Made by a program: the position numbers and the translations under genes. This document shows, piece by piece, positions 45,574 through 55,648 of a stretch of 64,000 nt of DNA. A model generated the notes under the pieces. That model worked only from the letters and a program-made list of their open reading frames with translations. It made no database searches and was not told the origin of the DNA. Position 1 is the stretch's first letter, and every line of letters begins with the position of its first letter. The stretch is from Vibrio syngnathi (lineage in GTDB: Bacteria; Pseudomonadota; Gammaproteobacteria; Enterobacterales; Vibrionaceae): contig NZ_CP017917.1 in assembly GCF_002119525.1 (NCBI RefSeq), positions 1 through 64,000 of the forward strand. The letters run 5' to 3'.

Positions 45574-46677
45574 ATGAAGTACTATCGAAATACTTTGCTA
45601 GCGTTACCTTTGGCTCTCTTGGCTGGCTGTAATTCAAGTTCAAACGCGGGACACTCAACCACCATTTCGCAAAAGAAACCGAAGGCTGACTACGTATTTT
45701 CTTCAGCTAAGCTTGGTGAATTGTATCAAGAGAGGCAAAAGCTCCAAGAAGAGGCTATGAAGCTCTCTTACGATGGTATTTTGTATCAAAAAATTCAGTT
45801 TGCTGAAGATATTAGTGGTAAGCAAAAAGTGATTAGGCTTTTGGATGGCTTAGGTCAAAGCGTGGATCTGTACTTTCCTGATGCTGGGTTTGATAGCTGT
45901 GGTATCTATACAGAGAGTAAAGGCTTGGATCTATTTGATTGTGATGCAGCACAACGCTTTACTTCTAATGATACTACGTCAATAAAAGCGATGACGAAGG
46001 ATAAAAAAATCTCCGTTAAGCTTGAATACCATAATGAAATGTTGGAATACGTGACTAGTGTTGGGTCGACTGTTCTGAGTAGGGTCTCAGAAGGAAACAA
46101 GGTGACTATCACAACTTCGTTTGCCTTTAACGCATTTTATCGTGATGTATTTAAAAATACTGGGGATGTTGAGCGCATTACTTCGACGCTTGGTGTATCA
46201 ACCTATTCCCAGATTTTTGATATCGTGAAGTTATACCAAGGCAGTGAGATGACCTTGAAGTTTAATAATCATATCGGTGGCAGTGCCGACGACGATATCA
46301 ATATGTACACTGGGCGCATGATTAATAATAGCAATATGACAACGGTTGTAACGCCTGTAGGCTCTGTTTTCTCAGGAGGCACGGATCTATTCGCAGCGGG
46401 TAGTCCGCGTATTTTACAACGCGCAGATCCCACTAAAGCCATTGAGCTGAATAAGCAGGTTGGTGTACATAGTTGGGCAGAGGGTGATAAAACGGCCAAG
46501 CAATTCTCATATACTAACGAGAGTCATCGCAAACAAGCGACCTATTTCAAAAAGGTGATGGGAGAAACTGGGATCGATTTCTATATCTTCACTTTAGACT
46601 CTGCGCCATCTGATGGAGAGCACTGGGTGACTAAGGCTGATTCAGACAAATATGGCTTCATCACTCGCATTGAGTAA
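45574..46677 (+). CDS. Lipoprotein of unknown function
   Basis: A 367-residue lipoprotein: the signal MKYYRNTLLALPLALLAGC ends in the lipobox LAGC. The mature part is soluble and mixed alpha/beta, with no recognised domain. It contains a pair of cysteines (FDSCGIY, LFDCDAA). ATG 45574 was chosen because GGGGAA lies about 8 bases upstream and the lipid signal starts there. The TTG at 45559 is less likely. It is divergent from the RstA-like gene and followed by a terminator. Confidence 0.7.
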   Translation: MKYYRNTLLALPLALLAGCNSSSNAGHSTTISQKKPKADYVFSSAKLGELYQERQKLQEEAMKLSYDGILYQKIQFAEDISGKQKVIRLLDGLGQSVDLYFPDAGFDSCGIYTESKGLDLFDCDAAQRFTSNDTTSIKAMTKDKKISVKLEYHNEMLEYVTSVGSTVLSRVSEGNKVTITTSFAFNAFYRDVFKNTGDVERITSTLGVSTYSQIFDIVKLYQGSEMTLKFNNHIGGSADDDINMYTGRMINNSNMTTVVTPVGSVFSGGTDLFAAGSPRILQRADPTKAIELNKQVGVHSWAEGDKTAKQFSYTNESHRKQATYFKKVMGETGIDFYIFTLDSAPSDGEHWVTKADSDKYGFITRIE

Positions 46678-46714
46678 TTTAAGCTCGGATTAAAATAGAA
46701 ATGACTTGAGAAGG

Positions 46715-46746
46715 TTGGTGATGACGTTGTTGTCACCAATATTTTT
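46715..46746 (+). terminator. Terminator after the lipoprotein gene
   Basis: TTGGTGATGAC / TTGTCACCAA with a short loop, followed by ATTTTTTG. Confidence 0.7.
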
Positions 46747-47106
46747 TGTTCATTTTTTGATTCGTTACTTATGTTGAGTGTGAATTTCCTGTCTCACACT
46801 TCAGTATCAAAACTCACAGATACTACTTTTTTACTTCCCTCCCCAAAAGTGTCTACACGGACTTTTACTGAATGATTTTTGCTCTTTCCAAGCAAAAACA
46901 TTTGACCAATAACTATCACACCTCAAATCTTTAATTATTTTCCATTGTGCTCTAAATGATATTTAACTTGTTGTTTTATTGTGGCTTTTATTGTTTTGAA
47001 TGTTGTGTTGTTACGGGTTTGTTTAAATTAATCGTTTGAACCCTAACTAAACTTCTGTCATTTTATATTTAACTGAACGTTCAATATAAAATAGAAGGAC
47101 TAAGAA
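46747..47106. other. Promoter region of the bet operon
   Basis: About 360 AT-rich bases upstream of betI. The only clear element is the BetI-type palindrome at 47074. Osmotic and CosR-dependent control sites are expected but cannot be picked out by eye. Confidence 0.5.
47074..47083. promoter_or_regulatory. Probable BetI operator
   Basis: TGAACGTTCA, a perfect 10-base palindrome flanked by TTTTATATT and ATATAAAA arms that extend the symmetry, lies 23 bases before the betI start. TetR-type BetI represses its own operon from such a site until choline binds. Confidence 0.75.
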
Positions 47107-47709
47107 ATGCCCAAGGTTGGGATGCCTGACATACGTAAACCACAGCTTGTTCAAGCGACCATGACGGTGATTGATCGAGTCGGTTTGCATGCCGCGAGTA
47201 TTGCGTTGATCAGCAAAGAAGCGGGAGTCTCCACTGGCATTATTAATCACTATTTTGGTGGAAAGCATGGGCTGCTCGAAGAGACCATGCGAGAAATACT
47301 GCGTCAACTTTCGAATACCATCACCACGTCACTAAAAGCGCTTCCTGTTGATGCTCACCAACAGAGAATTAACGCGATCATCGATGGTAACTTCAAAGGT
47401 TACCAAGCCGAAAATAAGGTCGCGAAGGCATGGTTGGCATTTTGGTCCTATTCAATGCATGACCAACAACTGAAAAGACTGCAGCGTGTGAATGAAAAAC
47501 GTTTGATTGCTCACTTACTTATTGAATTAAAATCGATTTTTCAACCTGATCAAGCGGAATTGATCGCACACGGCATTGCATCATTAATTGATGGGGTCTG
47601 GCTCAGAGGGACGCTCAATCCTGAAGGCATTAACGCCGATAAAGCTCGTGCAATCATCAATGACTACTTAGACAAGCAGCTTACGTTTTACTCGTGTCAG
47701 CGCGATTAA
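47107..47709 (+). CDS. betI: BetI, choline-responsive TetR repressor
   Basis: A 200-residue TetR-family repressor of the bet operon. The N-terminal helix-turn-helix ([30 protein letters not shown]) and the [18 protein letters not shown] start are close to the E. coli BetI pattern, and the ligand-binding C-terminal domain retains aromatic residues for choline. The operator palindrome lies just upstream. It is first gene of betI-betB-betA, and choline relieves repression. Confidence 0.93.
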   Translation: MPKVGMPDIRKPQLVQATMTVIDRVGLHAASIALISKEAGVSTGIINHYFGGKHGLLEETMREILRQLSNTITTSLKALPVDAHQQRINAIIDGNFKGYQAENKVAKAWLAFWSYSMHDQQLKRLQRVNEKRLIAHLLIELKSIFQPDQAELIAHGIASLIDGVWLRGTLNPEGINADKARAIINDYLDKQLTFYSCQRD

Positions 47710-47825
47710 TGAGTCATCAAAAATTATAGTGAGTGAGCTTAAAAGGCTCGCTCTCAACAACGATATGCATTCACAAATACATAGACCGATAGAGTCTAAC
47801 AACAATAATTAAGTCAGAAGATCAA

Positions 47826-49286
47826 ATGGAAATGAACTCGTTATACATCGATGGTAAAGCGGTTGACGCTACCTCAGGCGAAACTTTCGTCAGCATTAAC
47901 CCTGCAAACGGCGAACCTATCGCAACGCTTGGCCAAGCTTCTTCAGCTGACGTTGAAAATGCGATTGAATCGGCGAAGCGCGGATTTGCGGTATGGTCAG
48001 CAATGACAGCCGTAGAACGCAGCCGCATTCTTTTAAAGGCGGTAGAGATACTTAGAGCTCGAAATAATGACCTTGCGAACCTTGAGGTTGTCGATACGGG
48101 CAAGCCGTTACAAGAAGCGATCGAAGTCGATGTGGCTTCTGGCGCCGACGTTATTGAGTACTTCGCAGGGCTAGCACCTACGCTGCAAGGCGATCAACAA
48201 CCTCTTAGTGAATCTCAATTTTTCTACACACGCCGTGAACCGCTAGGTATCTGTGCGGGCATTGGCGCGTGGAATTACCCTATCCAAATCGCAATGTGGA
48301 AATCGGCTCCAGCACTCGCTGCGGGTAATGCGATGATCTTCAAGCCTTCAGAAGAAACGCCGCTAACGGCAATTAAACTTGCTGAGATCTTTACTGAAGC
48401 TGGCCTTCCTGATGGCGTGTTTAACGTAGTTCAGGGTGACTACCGAGTGGGTCAAATGCTAACGGCTCACCCTGACATCGCGAAAGTGTCGTTCACAGGC
48501 GAAACCGGTACGGGCAAAGCGGTAATGTCAGACAGTGCTAAGACACTGAAATCAGTCACCATGGAACTTGGCGGCAAATCACCGATGATCGTGTTTGATG
48601 ATGCGAAATTGGATGATGCAGTTTCCGCTTCGATGGTTGCTAACTTCTACACCCAAGGCGAAGTGTGTACTAACGGTACCCGTGTTTATGTACACGAAAA
48701 GATCTACAACGCATTCATCGACCAACTTAAAACACGCACTGAGAAGCTGATCATTGGTGATCCAATGGACATGGAGACTCAGATCGGCGCGTTGATTTCT
48801 AAAGAACACCTTTCAAAAGTTCTCGAAGCAATTGAGCTAGCTAAACAGTCGGGCGCAACCCTGCTGACGGGCGGCTATCGAGTGACAGATAACGGCCTCG
48901 AAAATGGTAACTTTGTTATCCCAACCGTGTTTGTGGATTGCGAAGACAACATGCCTCACGTTCAGCAAGAGATCTTCGGCCCTGTGATGTCAGTGTTGAA
49001 GTTTACGGACGAAGACGATGTGATTCGCCGCGCTAACGACACCAAATATGGCCTTGCGGCTGGTGTGTTCACGCAAAACCTTTCTCGTGCGCACCGTGTT
49101 ATTCATCAAATGCAGGCGGGTATTTGTTGGGTGAACACGTGGGGCGACTCACCGGCAGAAATGCCTGTTGGTGGTTACAAGCTTTCAGGTATTGGTCGTG
49201 AAAATGGACCAGAAACCCTACTTCACTATACGCAGACTAAGAGCATTCTTATTGAACTTGGCGACTACGCCAGCCCTTATGCCTAA
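47826..49286 (+). CDS. betB: BetB, betaine aldehyde dehydrogenase
   Basis: NAD(P)-dependent enzyme completing glycine betaine synthesis from betaine aldehyde. At 486 residues it has the full ALDH fold: cofactor region [44 protein letters not shown], general base Glu in TMELGGKSP, catalytic Cys in [10 protein letters not shown], and the C-terminal [16 protein letters not shown]. The N-terminal methionine may be codon 1 or 3. It is the second gene of the bet operon, 116 bases after betI. Confidence 0.94.
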   Translation: MEMNSLYIDGKAVDATSGETFVSINPANGEPIATLGQASSADVENAIESAKRGFAVWSAMTAVERSRILLKAVEILRARNNDLANLEVVDTGKPLQEAIEVDVASGADVIEYFAGLAPTLQGDQQPLSESQFFYTRREPLGICAGIGAWNYPIQIAMWKSAPALAAGNAMIFKPSEETPLTAIKLAEIFTEAGLPDGVFNVVQGDYRVGQMLTAHPDIAKVSFTGETGTGKAVMSDSAKTLKSVTMELGGKSPMIVFDDAKLDDAVSASMVANFYTQGEVCTNGTRVYVHEKIYNAFIDQLKTRTEKLIIGDPMDMETQIGALISKEHLSKVLEAIELAKQSGATLLTGGYRVTDNGLENGNFVIPTVFVDCEDNMPHVQQEIFGPVMSVLKFTDEDDVIRRANDTKYGLAAGVFTQNLSRAHRVIHQMQAGICWVNTWGDSPAEMPVGGYKLSGIGRENGPETLLHYTQTKSILIELGDYASPYA

Positions 49287-49358
49287 CGCGTAACACTCAA
49301 TTTTATGGGTTAGCTTAACAGAGCTAGCTCCACTGACTCATCTCAGGGAAATCAAAAC

Positions 49359-51086
49359 ATGGAACAACGCTACGATTATATTATCGTCGGCGCGGGTTCG
49401 GCCGGCTGTGTGTTAGCGGATAGGCTAACGGAAAGCGGTGAACATAGCGTTTTATTACTGGAAGCGGGTGGCACGGATAAGAGTATTTTTATCCAAATGC
49501 CAACCGCGCTTTCTTACCCAATGAATACTGAAAAGTACGCTTGGCAATTTGAAACAGAGAAAGAACCGGGCCTTGATGGACGTGAACTGCACTGCCCACG
49601 TGGCAAAGTGTTAGGCGGGAGCTCATCAATCAATGGCATGGTTTACGTGCGTGGCCATGCTTGTGACTTCGACCAGTGGGAAGAAGAGGGTGCTGCCGGT
49701 TGGAATTACCAAGCGTGTTTGCCTTATTTCCGCCGTGCTGAATCATGGAATAAAGGTGGCGATCAATACCGTGGCGACAATGGCCCAGTCGGCACTTGTA
49801 ACGGTAACGATATGGAGCTTAACCCGCTTTATCAAGCATTCATCGATGCAGGTAAAGACGCTGGTTACCCAGAAACACAGGACTACAACGGCTACCAGCA
49901 AGAAGGCTTCGGCACCATGCATATGACGGTAGACAAGGGTGTTAGAGCCTCAACCTCTAACGCTTATCTACGTCGAGCATTGAAGCGTTCAAACCTGACC
50001 TTGAAGAAGGGCATCGTGGCGCGCCGTTTCTTACTTGAAGCACTCGTCGTAAAAGACCAGTCATCAAAAGGCCAATCAAAGCTGAAAGCCGTTGGTGTCG
50101 AGTTTGAAAAGTCAGGCAATACCCAAGTGGCTGTGGCGAACAAAGAAGTGATCTCTTCTGCGGGTTCTATCGGTTCTGTTCAACTGCTGCAGCTTTCTGG
50201 TATCGGCCCGAAAGCGGTACTTGAAAAGGCAGGCGTTGAACTTAAACACGAGCTGAATGGCGTCGGTGAAAACCTTCAAGATCACCTAGAAGTGTACTTC
50301 CAATATCACTGCAACGAACCCATCACACTCAACAGCAAGCTTGGCTTGGTCAGCAAGGGCATGATTGGCGCAGAATGGATTCTGACTCGTAAAGGTTTGG
50401 GTGCCACTAACCACTTTGAATCGTGTGCGTTCATTCGTTCTCGCAAGGGATTGAAGTGGCCGAATATTCAATACCACTTCCTACCAGCAGCGATGCGTTA
50501 CGACGGACAAGCGGCTTTTGATGGTCACGGCTTCCAAGTACACGTTGGGCCTAACAAGCCAGAAAGTCGCGGTACGGTGGCGATCACTTCGGCTGATCCA
50601 CATGCCAAGCCTGAGATCATTTTCAATTACATTTCGACCGAACAAGACCGCCAAGATTGGCGTGATTGCATTCGCTTAACTCGTGAAATTTTGTCGCAAC
50701 CTGCGATGGATGTTTACCGTGGCGAAGAGATTCAGCCAGGTCTGAGCGTCACTTCTGATGAAGCGATCGACGAATGGGTTAAGCAGAACGTTGAAAGTGC
50801 TTATCACCCTTCTTGTGGCTGCAAAATGGGTTCAGATAACGACCCAATGGCGGTACTTGATGAAGAGTGTCGTGTTCGCGGCATTGATAATCTGCGCGTT
50901 GTCGACTCGTCTGTTTTCCCTGTTATTCCAAACGGTAACCTTAACGCACCGACCATTATGGTTGCTGAGCGTGCCTCGGATCTGATTCTGGGCAAGCCCG
51001 TTTTAAAAGAACAAAACGTTCCGGTATGGATTGCACCTGAATGGGAAGACAAGCAAAGAATGAATAAACCAGTAAGAGAAGCGTAA
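49359..51086 (+). CDS. betA: BetA, choline dehydrogenase
   Basis: FAD-dependent GMC oxidoreductase oxidising choline to betaine aldehyde at the membrane. At 575 residues it has an N-terminal dinucleotide fold ([19 protein letters not shown]), the GMC signatures ([28 protein letters not shown] and [18 protein letters not shown]) and the active-site histidines in [12 protein letters not shown] and near [19 protein letters not shown]. It lies 72 bases after betB with AGGG before the ATG. Confidence 0.94.
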   Translation: MEQRYDYIIVGAGSAGCVLADRLTESGEHSVLLLEAGGTDKSIFIQMPTALSYPMNTEKYAWQFETEKEPGLDGRELHCPRGKVLGGSSSINGMVYVRGHACDFDQWEEEGAAGWNYQACLPYFRRAESWNKGGDQYRGDNGPVGTCNGNDMELNPLYQAFIDAGKDAGYPETQDYNGYQQEGFGTMHMTVDKGVRASTSNAYLRRALKRSNLTLKKGIVARRFLLEALVVKDQSSKGQSKLKAVGVEFEKSGNTQVAVANKEVISSAGSIGSVQLLQLSGIGPKAVLEKAGVELKHELNGVGENLQDHLEVYFQYHCNEPITLNSKLGLVSKGMIGAEWILTRKGLGATNHFESCAFIRSRKGLKWPNIQYHFLPAAMRYDGQAAFDGHGFQVHVGPNKPESRGTVAITSADPHAKPEIIFNYISTEQDRQDWRDCIRLTREILSQPAMDVYRGEEIQPGLSVTSDEAIDEWVKQNVESAYHPSCGCKMGSDNDPMAVLDEECRVRGIDNLRVVDSSVFPVIPNGNLNAPTIMVAERASDLILGKPVLKEQNVPVWIAPEWEDKQRMNKPVREA

Positions 51087-51231
51087 GCCTCTGTTATTAT
51101 TTAAAAAATAGAAAATATTTCAAAAATAGGAAAAGCAAAAAGTAACAACAAAAATTAGTCAAAAGTCAGAAGAACTGCTCTCTATCGGTGTTGATATCGA
51201 GCAGCAAAAGGAAAGATAAAAAGGAACCATT

Positions 51232-52203
51232 ATGACGACTCTAAATATTCAGAACGTGAAGACAAAAACGTTAACAGCACTAGCCATCAGCTCATTTGCA
51301 TTTGGTGTTAACGCTTCTGTTGAACCACAACAATGTGAAAACGTACGCTTCGCTGATGTTGGTTGGACAGACATTACCGCAACAACGGCTGTCACTTCTG
51401 AGCTACTGAAAGGCCTAGGCTACAAAACCAAAACTGACCTACTTTCAGTACCGGTTACTTACTCTTCAATGGCGAACGGCGATATTGATGTCTTCCTAGG
51501 TAACTGGATGCCAACTATGGAAGGCGACATCGCTAAGTACCGCGAAGCGGGAACGGTAGAGACCGTGCGTGCCAACCTTGAAGGGGCAAAATACACACTA
51601 GCCGTACCAAAATACGTGTACGACTCTGGCGTGAAAAGCTTCGCCGACCTAGCAAAACATGCCGACAAATTTAAAGACCGCATCTACGGCATCGAGCCGG
51701 GTAACGACGGTAACCGCTTAATCCAATCAATGATTGATTCTGACGCGTTTGGCTTGAAAGATTTCAGCCTAGTGGAATCAAGTGAAGCGGGCATGGTATC
51801 GCAAGTATCTCGCGCTGCTCGTCGTAGCCAGTGGATCGTTTACCTTGGTTGGGCACCGCACCCAATGAACAGCAATGTTGAGATGGAATACCTTTCTGGC
51901 GGTGACGACTTCTTTGGCCCTAACTACGGCGGCGCGAATGTTTACACCAACGTTCGTTCAAACTACCTGTCTGAGTGTGCAAACGTCGGTCAACTTCTGC
52001 AAAACCTAGAATTCACTCTTGAGATGGAAAACCAGTTGATGGAAGAGATTCTTAACCAAAAAGTGAAGCCAGAAAAAGCAGCTCAACAATGGTTGAACAA
52101 GAACCCTCAACAAGTTGAAGCTTGGTTGGATAACGTAAAAACGCATAAAGGTGAATCAGCGACTCAAGCGGTTACTGAATACCTAAAGCAAGTTAAAGCT
52201 TAG
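51232..52203 (+). CDS. choX: Choline ABC transporter substrate-binding protein
   Basis: A periplasmic binding protein of the ProX/OpuAC type. At 323 residues it has a signal peptide ending near VNA, then QCENVRFADVGWTDITATTAVTSELLKGLGY and YSSMANGDIDVFLGNWMPTM, typical of choline or betaine binders whose aromatic cage includes the W residues seen here and in QWIVYLGWAPHPMN. Position after betIBA supports choline as ligand. It is followed by a hairpin and then the permease gene, an arrangement that usually leaves the binding protein in excess. Confidence 0.9.
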   Translation: MTTLNIQNVKTKTLTALAISSFAFGVNASVEPQQCENVRFADVGWTDITATTAVTSELLKGLGYKTKTDLLSVPVTYSSMANGDIDVFLGNWMPTMEGDIAKYREAGTVETVRANLEGAKYTLAVPKYVYDSGVKSFADLAKHADKFKDRIYGIEPGNDGNRLIQSMIDSDAFGLKDFSLVESSEAGMVSQVSRAARRSQWIVYLGWAPHPMNSNVEMEYLSGGDDFFGPNYGGANVYTNVRSNYLSECANVGQLLQNLEFTLEMENQLMEEILNQKVKPEKAAQQWLNKNPQQVEAWLDNVKTHKGESATQAVTEYLKQVKA

Positions 52204-52237
52204 TTCTACCTATCTCAACAGCTACATAAATAATAAA

Positions 52238-52279
52238 GGTGGGCTTGCCAATTTATCGATTGGTTTGAAGTAGCCCACC
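52238..52279 (+). terminator. Hairpin between choX and choW
   Basis: GGTGGGCT / AGCCCACC with an inner CCAAT / ATTGG stem, and no long T tract. It probably protects choX mRNA or attenuates transcription into choWV. Confidence 0.6.
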
Positions 52280-52298
52280 CATAATAAAAGGCAATATT

Positions 52299-53141
52299 GT
52301 GAATTTTATTACGGAAAACAAAATCCCTGTCGGACAATGGATGGAAGCGGGTGTTGATTGGCTAACAATCAATGCAGCAGGCTTTTTTGATGCTATTTCT
52401 ATCTTTTTAGAAACTGTCATTATGTTTTTAGTCGATGTATTTAAGTGGATGCCGCCTGCTCTGCCAATCGTGATGACTGCTGCGATTGCATGGTACTTAC
52501 ACCGTAAACCTTCGCTAGTGATATTTGTGGTCGCAGCACTGCTGACTATTCTTAACCTCGGCTATTGGCAAGAAATGCTGGAAACCTTTGTTCTCGTCTT
52601 TGCGGCGACAACGATTTCCGTATTAATTGGCGTACCGGTTGGCATCATGGCTGCTCACCGTCCTTGGCTCTATACAGTTTTGCGTCCAATCCTTGATTTG
52701 ATGCAGACAGTCCCAACTTTCGTTTATCTGATTCCAACTCTGGTTCTATTCGGCTTGGGTATTGTTCCTGGCTTAATCTCGACCATTATTTTCGCGATAG
52801 CTGCACCGATTCGTTTAACCTACTTAGGCGTCACTAAAGTGCCTGAAGAGTTGATTGAAGCGGGTAAAGCGTTTGGTGCCAGCCGCATGAAATTGCTGAT
52901 GAAGGTCGAATTACCGGCGGCTCTACCAAGCATCATGGCGGGTGTAACCCAATGTATTATGTTGTCGCTTTCGATGGTGGTTATCGCCGCTCTTGTCGGT
53001 GCTGACGGACTTGGTAAACCTGTTGTTCGTGCATTGAACACAGTGAACATCTCACAAGGTTTTGAAGCTGGATTAGCGATTGTATTAGTCGCAATCATCC
53101 TTGACCGCTTGTGCAAAACACCAAACCAGAAGGAAGCTTAA
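52299..53141 (+). CDS. choW: Choline ABC transporter permease
   Basis: A 280-residue ProW-type permease with six or seven transmembrane helices and the EAA loop EELIEAGKAFGASRMKLLMKVELPAALPSIMAG. The start is GTG 52299 with AAAGG 7 bases upstream. It lies between the binding-protein and ATPase genes and is followed by choV after 2 bases. Confidence 0.9.
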   Translation: MNFITENKIPVGQWMEAGVDWLTINAAGFFDAISIFLETVIMFLVDVFKWMPPALPIVMTAAIAWYLHRKPSLVIFVVAALLTILNLGYWQEMLETFVLVFAATTISVLIGVPVGIMAAHRPWLYTVLRPILDLMQTVPTFVYLIPTLVLFGLGIVPGLISTIIFAIAAPIRLTYLGVTKVPEELIEAGKAFGASRMKLLMKVELPAALPSIMAGVTQCIMLSLSMVVIAALVGADGLGKPVVRALNTVNISQGFEAGLAIVLVAIILDRLCKTPNQKEA

Positions 53142-53143
53142 TC

Positions 53144-54340
53144 ATGTCTAACTCTCAGGAAAAAAAGACAATGGACGCGATTACCATTAAGAATCTCGAT
53201 GTTGTGTTTGGTAATAAATCGAAACAAGCGCTTGAGCTACTCGACCAAGGTAAAACTCGCCAAGAGATCATTGATGAAACTGGTCAAGTTGTCGGCGTAG
53301 ATAATGTGTCGCTGACGGTGGAAGAAGGCGAGATCTGTGTATTGATGGGTTTGTCTGGTTCTGGTAAATCATCTTTGCTTCGCGCAGTTAACGGCCTGAA
53401 TGAGATCAGCCGTGGCTCATTGGCGATCAAAGATGGAGACAAGCAGGTTGATTTAGGTGAACAGTGCGACGAAGCGACCTTGCGTCATCTTCGTACTCAC
53501 CGCGTTTCTATGGTGTTCCAAAAATTTGCCCTAATGCCTTGGTTAAACGTGTTAGATAACGTGGCGTTTGGTCTAGAAATGCAAGGCGTAGCCAAAGATG
53601 TTCGTCGTGCTAAAGCGCGTGAACAACTTGAAATGGTGGGTTTGGCAGAGTGGGAAACCAAGTATCCGCATGAGCTTTCTGGCGGTATGCAGCAACGTGT
53701 TGGTCTAGCGCGTGCCTTTGCGATGGATACCGACATTCTTCTTATGGATGAACCGTTTTCAGCGCTTGATCCGCTGATTCGTGCGCAGTTGCAAGATGAG
53801 CTAATTTTATTGCAAAACAAGCTTAACAAAACGATTTTGTTCGTGAGTCATGATTTAGACGAAGCGCTGAAGATTGGTAATAACATTGCGATCATGGAGT
53901 CAGGCAAACTGATTCAACACGGTAAGCCTGAAGAGATCGTACTGACGCCAAAAACCGAATACGTAAAAGACTTCGTTGCTCACACCAATCCATTGAATGT
54001 GCTTAAAGGTCGTTCTTTAATGCAGCCTCTTGATTCACTGACGCAAGAGAATGAAAGCTGGAAGATCTGCGATTCTAAAGATCTCTGGATTGAACAGAAT
54101 GAAGGTGCTTTATCGGTGAAAGGTGAATCTACCTTGGCGCTTGTTGAGTGGAGCGAGTCTGACGACCTAACCGCGATTAACGCGTCTAGTGTGGTAGTGA
54201 CAAGCCCGGAGATTGGTATGCGTGATGCGATTAAGCTTAAGCAGATCAGTAACCACCCAATTCTGTTGGTTGAAAACAATCAATTGGTAGGGATTTTGGA
54301 TAACAGCGAGTTTTACAACGCGCTAACGGGTAACTTTTAG
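53144..54340 (+). CDS. choV: Choline ABC transporter ATPase
   Basis: About 398 residues of ProV type: Walker A GLSGSGKSS, signature ELSGGMQQRVGLARA, Walker B ILLMDEPFSALDP and a C-terminal CBS-like region (about 280-395). ATG 53144 was chosen because AAGGA precedes it and the family begins near MDAITIKNLDVVFG. The earlier GTG at 53111 overlaps choW and is unlikely. ATPase and CBS module could sense ionic strength as in OpuA, although here only a degenerate CBS pair is seen. Confidence 0.9.
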   Translation: MSNSQEKKTMDAITIKNLDVVFGNKSKQALELLDQGKTRQEIIDETGQVVGVDNVSLTVEEGEICVLMGLSGSGKSSLLRAVNGLNEISRGSLAIKDGDKQVDLGEQCDEATLRHLRTHRVSMVFQKFALMPWLNVLDNVAFGLEMQGVAKDVRRAKAREQLEMVGLAEWETKYPHELSGGMQQRVGLARAFAMDTDILLMDEPFSALDPLIRAQLQDELILLQNKLNKTILFVSHDLDEALKIGNNIAIMESGKLIQHGKPEEIVLTPKTEYVKDFVAHTNPLNVLKGRSLMQPLDSLTQENESWKICDSKDLWIEQNEGALSVKGESTLALVEWSESDDLTAINASSVVVTSPEIGMRDAIKLKQISNHPILLVENNQLVGILDNSEFYNALTGNF

Positions 54341-54369
54341 ATGAATACCGCTGCGTAAAATTTCGTTTT

Positions 54370-54397
54370 TCAGCTTAGCTATTGAGGCTGGTTTTTT
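54370..54397 (+). terminator. Probable terminator of the bet-cho operon
   Basis: CAGC / GCTG with additional weak pairs precedes TTTTTT, 30 bases after the choV stop. Confidence 0.5.
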
Positions 54398-54618
54398 ATT
54401 GGTAGGAGAGGGTTAAATCTCTCTACCTCTATGATTATTAAAATATATTATTCTTTGAGTTTGTATTCTCTGGTTCATTATTTTTGTCTTCATTGAAGCT
54501 TTCATTCCCTCTTCATTAAGCAAAAGTGCCGTACCACGCAAGTTTAGTGGTATAGAAAAGATTGAGAATAGTATGAACATCAGTACAATGCGGAAAAATC
54601 AATGAAGTAATTTATCAA

Positions 54619-54631
54619 TTTACAGTGTAAT
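54619..54631. promoter_or_regulatory. parS2-like site (one mismatch)
   Basis: TTTACAGTGTAAT differs from the ParB2 consensus only in the last base. It lies in the choV/cosR-like intergenic region, about 50 kb from parB2, and may be a weak parS2 or a chance match. Confidence 0.5.
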
Positions 54632-54720
54632 TCGAGCGCGCGTGACGTAATCACTCGAGACATTTCATCGCTTCGACGCTGTAAAACCATTCACAGTATA
54701 TTAGTACAAAGGTCTGCATC

Positions 54721-55203
54721 TTGGACAAACATGACGAAATCCTGGTCGCTATTCGCCAAATTATTCGCGCTATCGATTTACACTCGAAGAAGCTGAGTAA
54801 AGAGTATGGTTTGACTGGCCCTCAATTAATCTTAATGAGAGCAATCCAAGAAATGGGTAATGTGACGATCAAAGAATTGTCTAATCAGACCAATGTAAGC
54901 CAAGCAACGACGACGACGATCATCGACCGTCTTGAGTTAAATGGCTATGTACAACGAGTACGCAGTTCATCGGACCGCCGTAAAGTACACGCGAACCTGA
55001 CTGAAAAAGGTCAAGAGTTGCTAAACAATGCGCCACCGCCGCTGCAAGATAACTTCGTTAAAAAATTCCAAAACCTAGAGACGTGGGAGCAAAGCTTACT
55101 GCTTTCTTCGATGCAGCGTGTATCAGCAATGATGAACGCAGAAGACATCGACGCTGCTCCAGTGCTTCAGCTTGAAGGCATTGCAAACGTAGCCAAAAGC
55201 TAA
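54721..55203 (+). CDS. cosR: CosR/EctR-like MarR-family regulator
   Basis: A 160-residue MarR-type regulator with winged helix (VTIKELSNQTNVSQATTTTIIDRLELNGYVQRVRSSSDRRKVHANLTEKG) between N- and C-terminal dimer helices. From memory it closely resembles CosR of Vibrio cholerae and V. parahaemolyticus, which represses compatible-solute genes at low salinity. Its place between the bet-cho operon and ectABC supports this. The start is TTG 54721, with AAAGG 10 bases upstream, and no in-frame ATG begins earlier. A terminator follows. Confidence 0.8.
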   Translation: MDKHDEILVAIRQIIRAIDLHSKKLSKEYGLTGPQLILMRAIQEMGNVTIKELSNQTNVSQATTTTIIDRLELNGYVQRVRSSSDRRKVHANLTEKGQELLNNAPPPLQDNFVKKFQNLETWEQSLLLSSMQRVSAMMNAEDIDAAPVLQLEGIANVAKS

Positions 55204-55250
55204 CGTTATTTTTAAATTGTCTATTTAAAACAAAAGCTTAAAGAGTTATT

Positions 55251-55278
55251 AAATGGTCGCATTAAGCGGCCATTTTTT
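55251..55278 (+). terminator. Terminator after cosR-like gene
   Basis: AAATGGTCGC / GCGGCCATTT with one G:T pair, followed by TTTT. Confidence 0.8.
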
Positions 55279-55648
55279 GATCTTGGCCTCCCAGTTTTTC
55301 TGACTTTACTAATGAAAATCATCTTTCAGTTGTAGCCTATCGATATAAGCTAAGGTTTTCGAAAGACTAAGTATCAAGCGAAGGTATCTATATAGGCTAT
55401 TGTATCAAGTTTGTGCTGACATATGATGATCTTCTCGTTGTGTCTAATCTCCCCCCACTTCTAAGCGACAAAACTTTTTTCAAGACAATCGCATATCATA
55501 AAACGAAAATAACAACCTTAAAGGGCTTGTTTGATGCCTTAAAATGGCTAAATTGAGGTGTTTTAAGTTGCTGTTTTTGTTGGTTTTTAATTTGGTGTTT
55601 TCTTAAGATCGCAATGGTAGTCTTAGCTTAATTTTTTTAGGGGGCTAA
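55279..55648. other. Intergenic region before the qnrS-like gene
   Basis: About 370 AT-rich bases containing no supported gene. I saw no LexA-type box such as precedes qnrB genes. The qnrS-like gene has AGGGGG 8 bases before its ATG. Confidence 0.45.

Noticed and set aside
47047..47307. 86-codon reverse frame across the start of betI
   Set aside because: Antisense to betI and its operator, with no independent support.
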